From CAZIQY01 sp964541605 (lineage in GTDB: Bacteria > Desulfobacterota > Syntrophia > Syntrophales > UBA2185): a stretch of DNA of 16,630 bases. The notes under the pieces are model-generated. The model had not been told where the DNA came from and searched no databases. It worked only from the letters and a program-made list of their open reading frames with translations. The position numbers and the translations under genes are program-made. How positions within the stretch are numbered: the first letter of the stretch is position 1; the number at the start of each line of letters is the position of its first letter. Shown in pieces: positions 7,308-14,904 of the stretch. The stretch covers positions 1 through 16,630 of the forward strand of contig CAZIQY010000062.1 of assembly GCA_964541605.1 (NCBI GenBank), given 5' to 3'.

Positions 7308-7562
7308 ATGATGGATGAGGAAACGTGGGCAGTGGTTCATACGACATCGGGTATGACCCATGCGAACATCATCGTGGGAAGGCTGGAGACGGAAGGCATC
7401 CCCACGCGATTGAAATACGAAGCCGTCGGGGCAATTTATGCCATCACCGTCGACGGCCTCGGACAGGTGGACATTCTGGTGCCTGAACAATGGCTGGATT
7501 ATGCCCGCACCGTCCTTACCCGGTCCTACGACGAGGAGGATCTGGACTGGGAGAATTCCTGA
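7308..7562 (+). CDS. Small DUF2007-like protein (putative signal-transducing family)
   Basis: This protein of about 84 residues resembles the DUF2007 family. It has an N-terminal beta strand (WAVVHTTSG, 7-15), then a helix with the typical GRLETEGIPTRL pattern (23-34). A short core leads to VDILVPEQWLDYARTVL (54-70), the usual 'V.VPE...AR..L' ending of the family. The C-terminus is acidic (EEDLDWE). Family members are small soluble proteins of unknown biochemical role, sometimes fused to zinc ribbons; none is seen here. The frame is open to an ATG at 7239, but TAGGGG ends 7 nt before the ATG at 7308, and the protein fold begins there. A second ATG directly follows at 7311. Its stop TGA abuts the amrS stop on the other strand (TGATCA). 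Confidence 0.65.
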   Translation: MMDEETWAVVHTTSGMTHANIIVGRLETEGIPTRLKYEAVGAIYAITVDGLGQVDILVPEQWLDYARTVLTRSYDEEDLDWENS

Positions 7563-8573
7563 TCAAAATATGCCGTCGAGAGGGGTTTCACAGCGGGGGC
7601 AGCGTGTCCCTTTCAGGTTGATTCTTTCGATATAAAATCCATAACGGTCGATGAGCAGTTCTTTACAGTGGGAGCAGAAGGTATTTTCCCCTTCGTCTCC
7701 GGGGACATTGCCGCTGTAAACATATTTAAGGCCGGCGGCCTTTCCGATTTCGGCGGCCCTGTGAATGGAAGCGACAGGGGTAGGGGGGAGATCGTCCATC
7801 CGGTAGCGGGGATGAAACCTGCTGATATGCCAGGGGGTCTCTGCGCCGAGAGAATGAATAAATTCAGCGATCTGTCTGAGTTCTTCGTTGCTGTCGTTCA
7901 GGGTGGGAATCAGCAGGGTTGTGACTTCCACCCAGATGCCCAGAGATTTCATCTTTTTCAGGCTGTCCAGAACGGGCTGGAGCCTGGCGCCGCAATGTTT
8001 TCTGTAAAAATCGTCTGTGAAGGCCTTCAGATCCACGTTTACCGCGTGGAGACAGGGCGAGATAGCCTCGATCGCTTCTTCCGTCATGAAGCCGTTGGTC
8101 ACGAAGACATTTTTCAATCCTTTTTCGTGAGCCATCTTTGCCGTATCATAGGCGAATTCAAAATATATCGTGGGTTCCGTGTAGGTGTAGGCAATGGTTT
8201 TTGATCCGGTCTTTCGGGCTTTCTCCACCATTTCCTCAGGTGTGGATTCCCGCCCGAAGATGCTTCCCGTCTCCCGTGGCGCCTGGGAGATATCGTGGTT
8301 CTGGCAGAAGGTGCAGCGAAAATTGCAACCGACGGTGGCGATGGAAAACGATTTCGATCCCGGCAAGACATGAAAGAGCGGTTTCTTTTCGATGGGATCC
8401 ACGTTTTCCGCAATGACTCTGCCGTAGACGAGGCTGAAAAGGGCGCTGTCCCTGTTTTCCCTGACGCCGCAGATGCCCCGGTCAGCGGGCTTGATCCTGC
8501 AGCGATGAGCGCAGAGATGGCACCGTACGTCGTTTCCATCCAGTTTCCCGTACAGCATGGCTTCCCGTGTCAT
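7563..8573 (-). CDS. amrS: AmmeMemoRadiSam system radical SAM enzyme
   Basis: This 336-residue radical SAM protein matches the AmrS family (once annotated as pyruvate formate-lyase activating enzyme-like). The cluster motif is C83-x3-C87-x2-C90 within GCNFRCTFCQN. Family features include an N-terminal cysteine set (C18, C21, C25, C35) in CHLCAHRCRIKPADRGICG and two C-terminal CxxC pairs (C300/C303 and C325/C328), which probably bind further metal. AmrS proteins co-occur with AMMECR1- and Memo-like proteins; the shared reaction is not established. Neither partner is within this window. It lies 85 bp downstream of moaA, another radical SAM gene, possibly in the same transcript. The ATG has only a weak AAGAAG upstream. 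The product is soluble and cytoplasmic, with no signal peptide. Confidence 0.88.
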   Translation of the reverse strand: MTREAMLYGKLDGNDVRCHLCAHRCRIKPADRGICGVRENRDSALFSLVYGRVIAENVDPIEKKPLFHVLPGSKSFSIATVGCNFRCTFCQNHDISQAPRETGSIFGRESTPEEMVEKARKTGSKTIAYTYTEPTIYFEFAYDTAKMAHEKGLKNVFVTNGFMTEEAIEAISPCLHAVNVDLKAFTDDFYRKHCGARLQPVLDSLKKMKSLGIWVEVTTLLIPTLNDSNEELRQIAEFIHSLGAETPWHISRFHPRYRMDDLPPTPVASIHRAAEIGKAAGLKYVYSGNVPGDEGENTFCSHCKELLIDRYGFYIERINLKGTRCPRCETPLDGIF

Positions 8574-8618
8574 GATTTTATCTTCTTAGTGCAAGCGGTT
8601 CATAAATTCGGTTACATA

Positions 8619-8648
8619 TTGTCATTTCGAACGAAGTGAGAAATCTTA
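8619..8648. repeat. Half copy of the TGTCATTTCGA... repeat between moaA and amrS
   Basis: TTGTCATTTCGAACGAAGTGAGAAATCTT closely follows the left arm of the element at 3319-3402 (TGTCATTTCGAGTGAAACGAGAAATC). The right arm with AATGACA is absent; the moaA stop codon follows 10 bp later. It is therefore a partial copy or a single-arm version of that dispersed repeat. Confidence 0.65.
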
Positions 8649-8658
8649 AATGAATTAC

Positions 8659-9642
8659 TTAACCGCCGATTTCTTTCATACACTTCTTAATGTGGCCTTC
8701 GTCGCAGGCGTGATCGTGTCGGATAGGCTTTTTTGCAATGGCTATTTTTATGAGATTTGCCAGGTGGTCGTCGTTACAGCCATCACGAAGGGCGCCCTTC
8801 AGATCAACCTCTTCATCCGAAAGAAGGCATGCCCGGAGATGACCGTCCGACGTGAGGCGAAGGCGGTTGCATGAATCACAGAAGTGATGGCTTACGGGGC
8901 TGATTAAGCCGATTTCCCCGGCGCCGCCTGCAATCTTGTATATTCGCGCAGGCCCGTCGATTCGTTTTCTTTCTCCGTCGACAGGCTCAAGTTTGTACAT
9001 CTCGCGAATCTTTTCCCTGATGACATCACTGGAGAGGTATTTGCTGTCACGGTCCAGCTCGGTGTGCCCAAGGTTCATCAACTCGATGAATCGGATCTGG
9101 AAAGGTTTTACGATACACAGTTTTGCAAAATCCAGGATCTCGTCGTCATTGAATCCCTCAATGGCTACAATATTGATCTTGATGGGTGAGAATCCGATCC
9201 GGTGAACTGCATCTATTCCTCTAAGAACAGCATTCAGATCACCGCCTCTTGTGATGTGTTCATATTTTTCAGGATTCAGAGAATCAAGGCTGATGTTGAT
9301 CCTCCGCACACCGGCGTGATAGAGTTTCCCGGCAAAGTTTTCCAGGAGGATACCGTTGGTTGTCAGGCTGATGTCCTTGAGATCGGGGATGGTTTTCAGG
9401 GAAGCGATAAAGTCAACGATGCCGCGTCTGACCAGGGGTTCACCTCCGGTCAATCGGATCTTTCTGATTCCCATGTCCACAGCGACATGGATGATGCGTG
9501 ACATTTCCTCATATCGGAGGATATCGTCATGGCCAATGAGCGACAGACCTTCTTTGGGCATGCAATACATGCAGCGCAGGTTGCATCGGTCCGTGATTGA
9601 AACCCTCAGATAGTTGATGTCTCTGTTATAGTTGTCTAACAT
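8659..9642 (-). CDS. moaA: GTP 3',8-cyclase MoaA (molybdenum cofactor biosynthesis)
   Basis: MoaA is a radical SAM enzyme that converts GTP to 3',8-cyclo-7,8-dihydro-GTP, the first step of molybdopterin synthesis. The 327-residue protein shows the N-terminal cluster cysteines C20-x3-C24-x2-C27 (CNLRCMYC) and the C-terminal cluster cysteines C255, C258 and C272 (CDSCNRLRL...RACL). It ends in the conserved Gly-Gly. The SAM-binding LTGGEPLVR stretch is present. The frame is open to an ATG at 9690, but the added 16 residues (with CCSR) are unlike MoaA. The ATG at 9642 begins MLDNYNRDINYLRVS, the usual start. Neither start has a good Shine-Dalgarno. moaC, moaD, moaE and mogA are not within the window. 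It is divergent from greA. Confidence 0.96.
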   Translation of the reverse strand: MLDNYNRDINYLRVSITDRCNLRCMYCMPKEGLSLIGHDDILRYEEMSRIIHVAVDMGIRKIRLTGGEPLVRRGIVDFIASLKTIPDLKDISLTTNGILLENFAGKLYHAGVRRINISLDSLNPEKYEHITRGGDLNAVLRGIDAVHRIGFSPIKINIVAIEGFNDDEILDFAKLCIVKPFQIRFIELMNLGHTELDRDSKYLSSDVIREKIREMYKLEPVDGERKRIDGPARIYKIAGGAGEIGLISPVSHHFCDSCNRLRLTSDGHLRACLLSDEEVDLKGALRDGCNDDHLANLIKIAIAKKPIRHDHACDEGHIKKCMKEIGG

Positions 9643-9697
9643 CGTTTTAAAAATAAAATCGCCATACCTGATGCGGGAACAACAAAGCATGAAAATG

Positions 9698-9720
9698 CTG
9701 AATTCTGACTCCTGAATTCT
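9698..9720. repeat. Short direct repeat CTGAATTCT in the moaA leader
   Basis: CTGAATTCT occurs at 9698-9706 and again at 9712-9720, separated by GACTC. Each copy contains a GAATTC palindrome, so the unit is both directly and inversely repeated. It lies in the 5' leader of moaA. It looks like a simple-sequence remnant rather than a regulator site. Confidence 0.45.
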
Positions 9721-9760
9721 TTTATATATGGTATCCGGTTTGTCGTCTTGAGCGGCTGAT

Positions 9761-9789
9761 CTTTTAACATACTATAAACGGCATGGCAA
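9761..9789 (-). promoter_or_regulatory. Candidate promoter of moaA
   Basis: Minus-strand TTGCCA (9789-9784) lies 17 bp before TAAAAG (9766-9761), matching the sigma70 boxes at five and four of six positions. This would give a leader of about 110 nt before the moaA ATG. An alternative is the TATATA at about 9723-9728, which has only a poor -35 box. Confidence 0.35.
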
Positions 9790-9850
9790 GACATTCACAC
9801 GGTCCTCGTAAAAAGTCCGGACATCGCGCCGTAGCATTGTCAAATCCTCC

Positions 9851-9879
9851 TTGACACCCCGGGATTTCTCTATTAAAGA
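9851..9879 (+). promoter_or_regulatory. Candidate promoter of greA
   Basis: A perfect -35 box TTGACA (9851-9856) is followed after 17 bp by TAAAGA (9874-9879), which matches the -10 consensus at only three of six positions. Transcription would start near 9886, about 50 nt before the greA ATG. The perfect -35 box and sensible distance support it. Confidence 0.45.
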
Positions 9880-9935
9880 CCAGCTTTCAACAAATTTTCA
9901 TTGATTATCGGAGGAGCAGGGCCAGGAGCACATTT

Positions 9936-10436
9936 ATGAATAAAATACCTATCACGAAGGCAGGATTCGAGAAATTAAAAAAGGAACTGGAATGCATCAA
10001 GACCGTGTCTATACCTGAAAACATCCGCGATATTGAGACGGCGAGAGCGCACGGGGATATCACCGAAAATGCGGAATATGCGGCTGCCAAGGAAAGACAA
10101 TCCTTTCTGCAAGGCAGGGTTCAGGAACTGGAGAACAATCTTGCCATGTCCTATGTGGTCAGCCTCCATGGGTTGACCCGCGATAAAATTGTTTTCGGGT
10201 CTATCGTTACCATTGAGGATATGAAAACGGGGGACGGCATCACCTATCAGCTCGTGGGACCCTTTGAATCGGATATCAACAAAAATACAATTTCCGTTAC
10301 GTCGCCGATCGGGAAGGCGCTGATCGGCAGGAACGTTGGCGATGAGGTCCGGGTGAAGACGCCGGGTGGGACGAGGGAATTTGAAGTTGTGGATATCTCA
10401 GTGGAAGAGGCGGATTCTTTCGCAACGAATGAATGA
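9936..10436 (+). CDS. greA: Transcription elongation factor GreA
   Basis: GreA rescues backtracked RNA polymerase by stimulating cleavage of the transcript's 3' end through the secondary channel. The 166-residue protein has the N-terminal coiled coil with the tip motif GDITENAEYAAAKERQ. Asp41 and Glu44 sit at the same positions as the catalytic acidic residues of E. coli GreA. The C-terminal FKBP-like domain (about 85-158) has VGPFESD, ISVTSPIGKALIGRNVGDEV and VKTPGG. Length is near the family norm of about 158. A clear CAGGAG lies 7 nt before the ATG; another GGAGGAG further upstream could also attract ribosomes. It stands alone, divergent from moaA and converging on atpC, with a hairpin terminator at its end. 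Confidence 0.96.
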   Translation: MNKIPITKAGFEKLKKELECIKTVSIPENIRDIETARAHGDITENAEYAAAKERQSFLQGRVQELENNLAMSYVVSLHGLTRDKIVFGSIVTIEDMKTGDGITYQLVGPFESDINKNTISVTSPIGKALIGRNVGDEVRVKTPGGTREFEVVDISVEEADSFATNE

Positions 10437-10438
10437 AT

Positions 10439-10504
10439 AAAAAAAGCCGGAAATTCGCAAGGATGTTTTGTCCTTGATTCCCGGCTCTTTAGTCGATTTT
10501 TTTT
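10439..10504. terminator. Terminator between greA and atpC, probably bidirectional
   Basis: AGCCGG (10445-10450) pairs with CCGGCT (10481-10486), continued by AAT/ATT and CAAGGA (10458-10463) with TCCTTG (10471-10476) around a TGTTTTG loop. On the minus strand seven T follow the stem at once (10445-10439), making a strong end for the atp operon. On the plus strand CTTT follows directly and an eight-T run comes ten bases later (10497-10504), so greA transcripts may also end here. Confidence 0.85.
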
Positions 10505-10910
10505 ACAATTTTTCCGAGACGTTTATCCTGATCATGGCTCTGATCAGGGCGATTCTTGCCGACTCAAATTCCACATCGTCCTTGGACAACTTGGCCAGCT
10601 TTCCTTCTGCATTTTCTTTCGCCCTTCTGGCTCGTTCCTTATCGATCATATCCGAGCGCTCGGCCGTTTCCACCAATACGGTGACTTTACTTCCTGTGAC
10701 TTCAGCGTATCCCGTATTCACGGCGTAGTAGGTTTTCTTGTTGTCCTTCGTAAAACTCAACTCGCCTATGTCAACGGAGCTGAGAAGCGCAGCATGGCCC
10801 CGAAGAACACCGAACTCACCCTCGGTTCCCGGTAGCGTCACCTCTTCGATGCTGCCGCTGAAGGCCATTTTCTCAGGGGTTACAATTTCCAACATCAATT
10901 CATCAGCCAT
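10503..10910 (-). CDS. atpC: F1 ATP synthase epsilon subunit
   Basis: The epsilon subunit is part of the central stalk and regulates ATP hydrolysis. The 135-residue protein starts with the typical N-terminal beta domain: LEIVTPEKMAFSG (7-19), VTLPGTEGEFGVLRGHA (24-40). It ends with a two-helix C-terminal domain rich in charged residues (about 90-135: ERARRAKENAEGKL and later), so it is the full two-domain form. The ATG follows GGAGG at 8 nt. It is the last gene of the operon, 19 bp after atpD and just before the terminator. Confidence 0.96.
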   Translation of the reverse strand: MADELMLEIVTPEKMAFSGSIEEVTLPGTEGEFGVLRGHAALLSSVDIGELSFTKDNKKTYYAVNTGYAEVTGSKVTVLVETAERSDMIDKERARRAKENAEGKLAKLSKDDVEFESARIALIRAMIRINVSEKL

Positions 10911-10929
10911 GAATATTCCTCCGGCTTGC

Positions 10930-12336
10930 TTACTCTGACAGCTTCTTCGCTGCTTCGACGACCTCGTCTATGCCGCCAACCATATAGAAGGCCTGCTCGG
11001 GCAGATCATCGTGTTTTCCTTCCAGAATTTCCTTGAATCCTCTCACGGTTTCCGCAACAGAAACAAATTTGCCCTCTCTGCCGGTAAACTGCGCGGCAAC
11101 AAAGAAGGGCTGGGACAGGAACCTCTGGATTTTTCTTGCCCGGCTCACCGTCACTTTATCGTCTTCGGAGAGCTCATCCATACCCAGAATCGCGATGATG
11201 TCCTGGAGGTCCTTGTATTTCTGCAGGGTTACCTGAACCTGTCTGGCTGTCTGATAGTGCTCCTGGCCGAGAACGACGGGATCCAGGATTCTGGATGTTG
11301 AATCCAGAGGATCGACGGCAGGGTAAATTCCGAGTTCCGTAAGAGGTCTCGATAGAACGACGGTTCCGTCGAGATGTGCAAAAGTTGTTGCCGGCGCCGG
11401 GTCTGTCAAGTCGTCGGCAGGAACATACACGCACTGAACGGCGGTAATGGAGCCTTTATTGGTCGAGGTGATGCGCTCCTGGAGTTCTCCGAGGTCTGTG
11501 GCCAGAGTCGGCTGGTAACCGACCGCCGAGGGCATTCTTCCAAGAAGAGCCGAAACTTCGGATCCTGCCTGGGTGAAACGGAATATATTGTCGACGAAAA
11601 GGAGCACGTCCTGGCCTTCAATGTCCCTGAAGTATTCTGCCGCGGTAAGCGCCGTGAGTGCCACTCTTGCCCTTGCTCCGGGAGGTTCCGTCATCTGGCC
11701 GTAGATCAAGGCGGCCTGTTTGAGAACGCCGGAGTCCTTCATTTCCAGATAAAGGTCGTTTCCTTCCCGGGTTCTTTCACCGACGCCGGCAAACACCGAG
11801 ATGCCTCCATGATGCATGGCGATATTATGAATCATTTCCATCATGACGACGGTTTTTCCGACGCCGGCCCCGCCGAACATCCCCATCTTTCCGCCTCTGG
11901 GGAAGGGGACGAGGAGGTCGATAACCTTAACGCCCGTTTCCAGAACGTGAACGGATGTATCCTGTTCGAGAAATGACGGCGCTTCACGGTGGATCGGTGA
12001 GTGGTTCTGCGCCACAACAGGTCCCAGACCATCGACCGGTTTGCCGATGACGTTCAGAATCCTGCCCAGGCATTCCTTTCCGACGGGCACCATAATCGGG
12101 CTGCCCAAATCCTTTGCCTTCATTCCTCTGACAAGGCCATCGGTAATGTCCATGGCGATGCATCGAACGACATTATCACCAAGGTGCTGGGCAACCTCGA
12201 CAATCAAATTGTCTTCCTCGCTATTGATTGTGGGGTTGGTGATGGTGATGCCGTTAAGGATATGCGGGAGCTTTCCTTCTTCAAACGCCACATCAACTAC
12301 CGGTCCTATTACCTGTACAATCTTTCCTATATTCAT
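10930..12336 (-). CDS. atpD: F1 ATP synthase beta subunit (catalytic)
   Basis: Beta carries the catalytic nucleotide sites of the F1 hexamer. The 468-residue protein shows Walker A GGAGVGKT (155-162), GERTREG with the catalytic glutamate (E187), and Walker B LLFVDNIFRF (245-254). Further family stretches are ALLGRMPSAVGYQPTLAT (263-280) and the C-terminal DELSEDD (the DELSEED motif with one E to D change). Length matches bacterial AtpD. The ATG follows AAGGAG at about 6 nt. The gap to atpG is 106 bp, longer than any other junction in this operon, and contains an inverted repeat. Nothing suggests a sodium-specific enzyme; that depends on subunits a and c, which lie elsewhere. Confidence 0.98.
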   Translation of the reverse strand: MNIGKIVQVIGPVVDVAFEEGKLPHILNGITITNPTINSEEDNLIVEVAQHLGDNVVRCIAMDITDGLVRGMKAKDLGSPIMVPVGKECLGRILNVIGKPVDGLGPVVAQNHSPIHREAPSFLEQDTSVHVLETGVKVIDLLVPFPRGGKMGMFGGAGVGKTVVMMEMIHNIAMHHGGISVFAGVGERTREGNDLYLEMKDSGVLKQAALIYGQMTEPPGARARVALTALTAAEYFRDIEGQDVLLFVDNIFRFTQAGSEVSALLGRMPSAVGYQPTLATDLGELQERITSTNKGSITAVQCVYVPADDLTDPAPATTFAHLDGTVVLSRPLTELGIYPAVDPLDSTSRILDPVVLGQEHYQTARQVQVTLQKYKDLQDIIAILGMDELSEDDKVTVSRARKIQRFLSQPFFVAAQFTGREGKFVSVAETVRGFKEILEGKHDDLPEQAFYMVGGIDEVVEAAKKLSE

Positions 12337-12359
12337 ACCTGTCTCCTTCTATTCTGCTT

Positions 12360-12415
12360 AGTGGTCAGAGGTCGGGGTGTTAACCCTTTGCCAAGTCTTT
12401 GATAGCCGGACCACT
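12360..12415. repeat. Inverted repeat in the atpG-atpD gap
   Basis: AGTGGTC (12360-12366) and GACCACT (12409-12415) are perfect 7-bp inverted repeats with a 42-bp centre. Short CGG/CCG complementarity lies inside, and a partial second motif (GTCGTCAGTGGTC on the minus strand) lies at the edge. It is transcribed between atpG and atpD and could form a long hairpin in the mRNA. No T run follows, so it is not an intrinsic terminator. Confidence 0.5.
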
Positions 12416-12442
12416 GACGACTGATTTTTGCTTCCGTATGGT

Positions 12443-13318
12443 TTATCCCCTTGCGAGGGCTTCTGTACCGCCTACAATGTCCATCAGTTCGGCGGTAATC
12501 GCCGACTGCCTGGCCTTGTTGTATTGCAGGGTAAGGCTCTGAATCATTTCGTCACAGTTTTTCGTTGCGTTGTCCATCGCCACCATTCTTGCCCCGTTCT
12601 CTCCGGCGGCTGTTTCAAGAAGCGCCCTGAAGATCAGGATATGAACATACATGGGAAGAAGTTTTTCCAGCAAGACTTCGTCGGAAGGTTCATAAATATA
12701 ATCAATTCTTTTTTCCGGGTCGACATCCTCATCCTTTCCGATGGAAGGCAACGGGAACAATCTTATGACGGTCGGTCTCTGCGAGGAGAGACTGCGAAAA
12801 TGATTGTAAACGAGGTACAGTTCATCGTACTCCTGACTGATAAATGGAGGGATAATGTCATTCGATATGTTGACTGAAAGGGTGATGTCAAATTTCCCGA
12901 AGACATCCGACCACTGGCTGAGTATCTGGCTTTTTTTCCTGAAATAATCCCTTGATTTTCTGCCGACTGTGATCAGGCCTACTTCTTTGCCTTCAGAGGC
13001 TTTTTCCCTCATGAATCTCTCTGTCGCCTTGATGAGATTGGTGTTGAATCCACCGCAAAGCCCCCTGTCCGAGGTCATGCAGATCACCCGGATTCTTTTC
13101 GGATCCCTCACCGCAAGGAGCGGGTGTGTATCGGCATCCACCCGGAGGGCCAGGCTGCTCAGCACTTCCATGAATTTACCCGCATAGGGGCGGAAATTCT
13201 CCATTCTGGGCTGGGCGTTCTTGAATTTCGAAGCGGCCACCATATTCATGGCTTTGGTAATTTGCTTCGTTTTCTTTACGCCGGCAACTTTCCTTTTAAT
13301 GTCCTTTAGTGCGGCCAT
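12443..13318 (-). CDS. atpG: F1 ATP synthase gamma subunit
   Basis: Gamma is the rotating central shaft that links the c-ring to the catalytic hexamer. The 291-residue protein has the conserved N-terminal helix (ALKDIKRKVAGVKKTKQITKAM, with MVAASK after it). The matching C-terminal helix carries ENGARMVAMDNATKNCDEM and ends QSAITAELMDIVGGTEAL. The central domain includes SDRGLCGGFN (about 84-93). The length is usual. The ATG follows GGGAG at 9 nt, and the gap to atpA is 68 bp. Confidence 0.97.
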   Translation of the reverse strand: MAALKDIKRKVAGVKKTKQITKAMNMVAASKFKNAQPRMENFRPYAGKFMEVLSSLALRVDADTHPLLAVRDPKRIRVICMTSDRGLCGGFNTNLIKATERFMREKASEGKEVGLITVGRKSRDYFRKKSQILSQWSDVFGKFDITLSVNISNDIIPPFISQEYDELYLVYNHFRSLSSQRPTVIRLFPLPSIGKDEDVDPEKRIDYIYEPSDEVLLEKLLPMYVHILIFRALLETAAGENGARMVAMDNATKNCDEMIQSLTLQYNKARQSAITAELMDIVGGTEALARG

Positions 13319-13386
13319 TAAAATATTCTCCCTTTTACTAATTTAGGTATCATAGATCGGATGATTGTTTCGTTTAAATACAATCC

Positions 13387-14901
13387 TTACGCCGAGACGA
13401 AAACAGAATCAAACTCAGTCAGCACATCTCTTAACTTTTTCTCGAGATCCGGACTGATGATCTTCTTCTCATCGATTTCCTTCATAACATCGGGATACTT
13501 GGTTTCAATAAAGCTGTGAAGCTGAGGTTCGTATTCCTTCAACTTGCCGAGCTCATATTTGTCAAGGAACCCTCTCGTTCCCGCGAACATGATCGTGACC
13601 TGCTTTGATAAGGACATGGGCTGGAACTGGGGTTGTTTCAGAATTTCCACCAGTCGAATACCCCGGTCCAACTGTGCCTGGGTAGCCTTGTCCAGGTCGC
13701 TTCCGAACTGGGCAAAAGCGGCCAGCTCTCTGTACTGGGCCAGGTCCAGCTTCAATGTTCCGGCGACCTGCTTCATGGCTTTAACCTGGGCGGCGCCGCC
13801 GACTCGCGAAACCGATAATCCGACGTTGATGGCCGGACGAATACCGGAGAAGAACAAGCTCGGCTCGAGGTACACCTGGCCGTCGGTGATGGAAATCACG
13901 TTTGTCGGGATATAGGCGGACACGTCGCCTGCCTGGGTTTCAATGATGGGAAGGGCGGTAAGAGATCCGCCTCCGAGTTCAACACCCACACGGGCGGCAC
14001 GCTCCAGCAGCCTGGAGTGGTTGTAGAAAATGTCGCCGGGGAAAGCTTCTCGTCCGGGGGGCCTTCTCAGCAGCAGGGAAATCTGCCTGTACGCCACGGC
14101 CTGTTTGGAAAGGTCGTCGTAGATGATAAGAGCATCTTCTCCCTTGTCGCGGAAGTATTCGCCGATACTGCATCCGGCGTAAGCGGCCACGTATTGAAGC
14201 GTTGCCGGATCACTTGCGCACGCCGAAACAACACACGTGTAAGACATGGCGCCGTGTTTTCTCAGGTTTTCAACCACTTGGGCGACGGTTGATTTTTTCT
14301 GGCCGATGGCTACGTAAATACATTTGATGCCCGTATCCTTCTGCCTGATAATGGAATCGACACAGATGGCCGTTTTCCCGAGCTGTCTGTCGCCGATGAT
14401 GAGCTCACGCTGTCCTCTCCCGATGGGTGTCATGGCGTCAATGGCCTTGATGCCCGTGTACATGGGTGTATTGACCGGCTGGCGTTGAATAACGCCGGGG
14501 GCGATCATCTCAATTCTTCTGAACTCGTTTGTCTCAATGGGACCTTTTCCATCGATGGGGGCGCCGGTTCCGTCAATGACTCGACCAAGCAAGGCCTCTC
14601 CCACGGGAACCTGGGCAATCCTGCCCGTCCTTTTTACGATATCCCCTTCTTTAATATGGGTCACTTCGCCCAGAACGGCGACACCCACATTGTCGGTTTC
14701 CAGATTCAGTACCATCCCCAGTATTCCACCGGGAAACTCCAGCAGTTCCATGGCCATTGCATTTTCAACGCCATAAACCCTGGCTATTCCATCTCCCACT
14801 GATAAGACTGTTCCGACTTCACTGATGTCCAGCTTTTTCTCATAGTCCTTGATTTGTTTGGAGATGATTTCACTGATTTCTTCTGCCCTGATTCTCTCCA
14901 T
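13387..14901 (-). CDS. atpA: F1 ATP synthase alpha subunit
   Basis: Alpha holds the non-catalytic nucleotide sites and gives the arginine finger to beta. The 504-residue protein includes the beta-barrel domain (about 25-95), the P-loop GDRQLGKT (170-177), Walker B ALIIYDDL (257-264), RPPGREAFPGDIFY (280-293) and GLSVSRVGGAAQ, where R366 is the likely arginine finger. The P-loop has Leu at the position that is usually Thr in bacterial alpha subunits (GDRQTGKT); the codon is clearly CTC. The ATG lies 3 nt after the atpH stop TAG, and its Shine-Dalgarno (GGGGAGG) is embedded in the last codons of atpH. This arrangement implies coupled translation. Confidence 0.98.
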   Translation of the reverse strand: MERIRAEEISEIISKQIKDYEKKLDISEVGTVLSVGDGIARVYGVENAMAMELLEFPGGILGMVLNLETDNVGVAVLGEVTHIKEGDIVKRTGRIAQVPVGEALLGRVIDGTGAPIDGKGPIETNEFRRIEMIAPGVIQRQPVNTPMYTGIKAIDAMTPIGRGQRELIIGDRQLGKTAICVDSIIRQKDTGIKCIYVAIGQKKSTVAQVVENLRKHGAMSYTCVVSACASDPATLQYVAAYAGCSIGEYFRDKGEDALIIYDDLSKQAVAYRQISLLLRRPPGREAFPGDIFYNHSRLLERAARVGVELGGGSLTALPIIETQAGDVSAYIPTNVISITDGQVYLEPSLFFSGIRPAINVGLSVSRVGGAAQVKAMKQVAGTLKLDLAQYRELAAFAQFGSDLDKATQAQLDRGIRLVEILKQPQFQPMSLSKQVTIMFAGTRGFLDKYELGKLKEYEPQLHSFIETKYPDVMKEIDEKKIISPDLEKKLRDVLTEFDSVFVSA

Positions 14902-14904
14902 GCT

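Noticed and set aside
9643..9690. 16-residue N-terminal extension of MoaA
   Set aside because: The residues do not resemble MoaA and no better ribosome binding site supports the ATG at 9690.
9643..9850. Molybdenum cofactor riboswitch upstream of moaA
   Set aside because: The possible leader has a simple direct repeat and no extended set of paired helices that I can trace; a covariance-model search would be needed to claim it.
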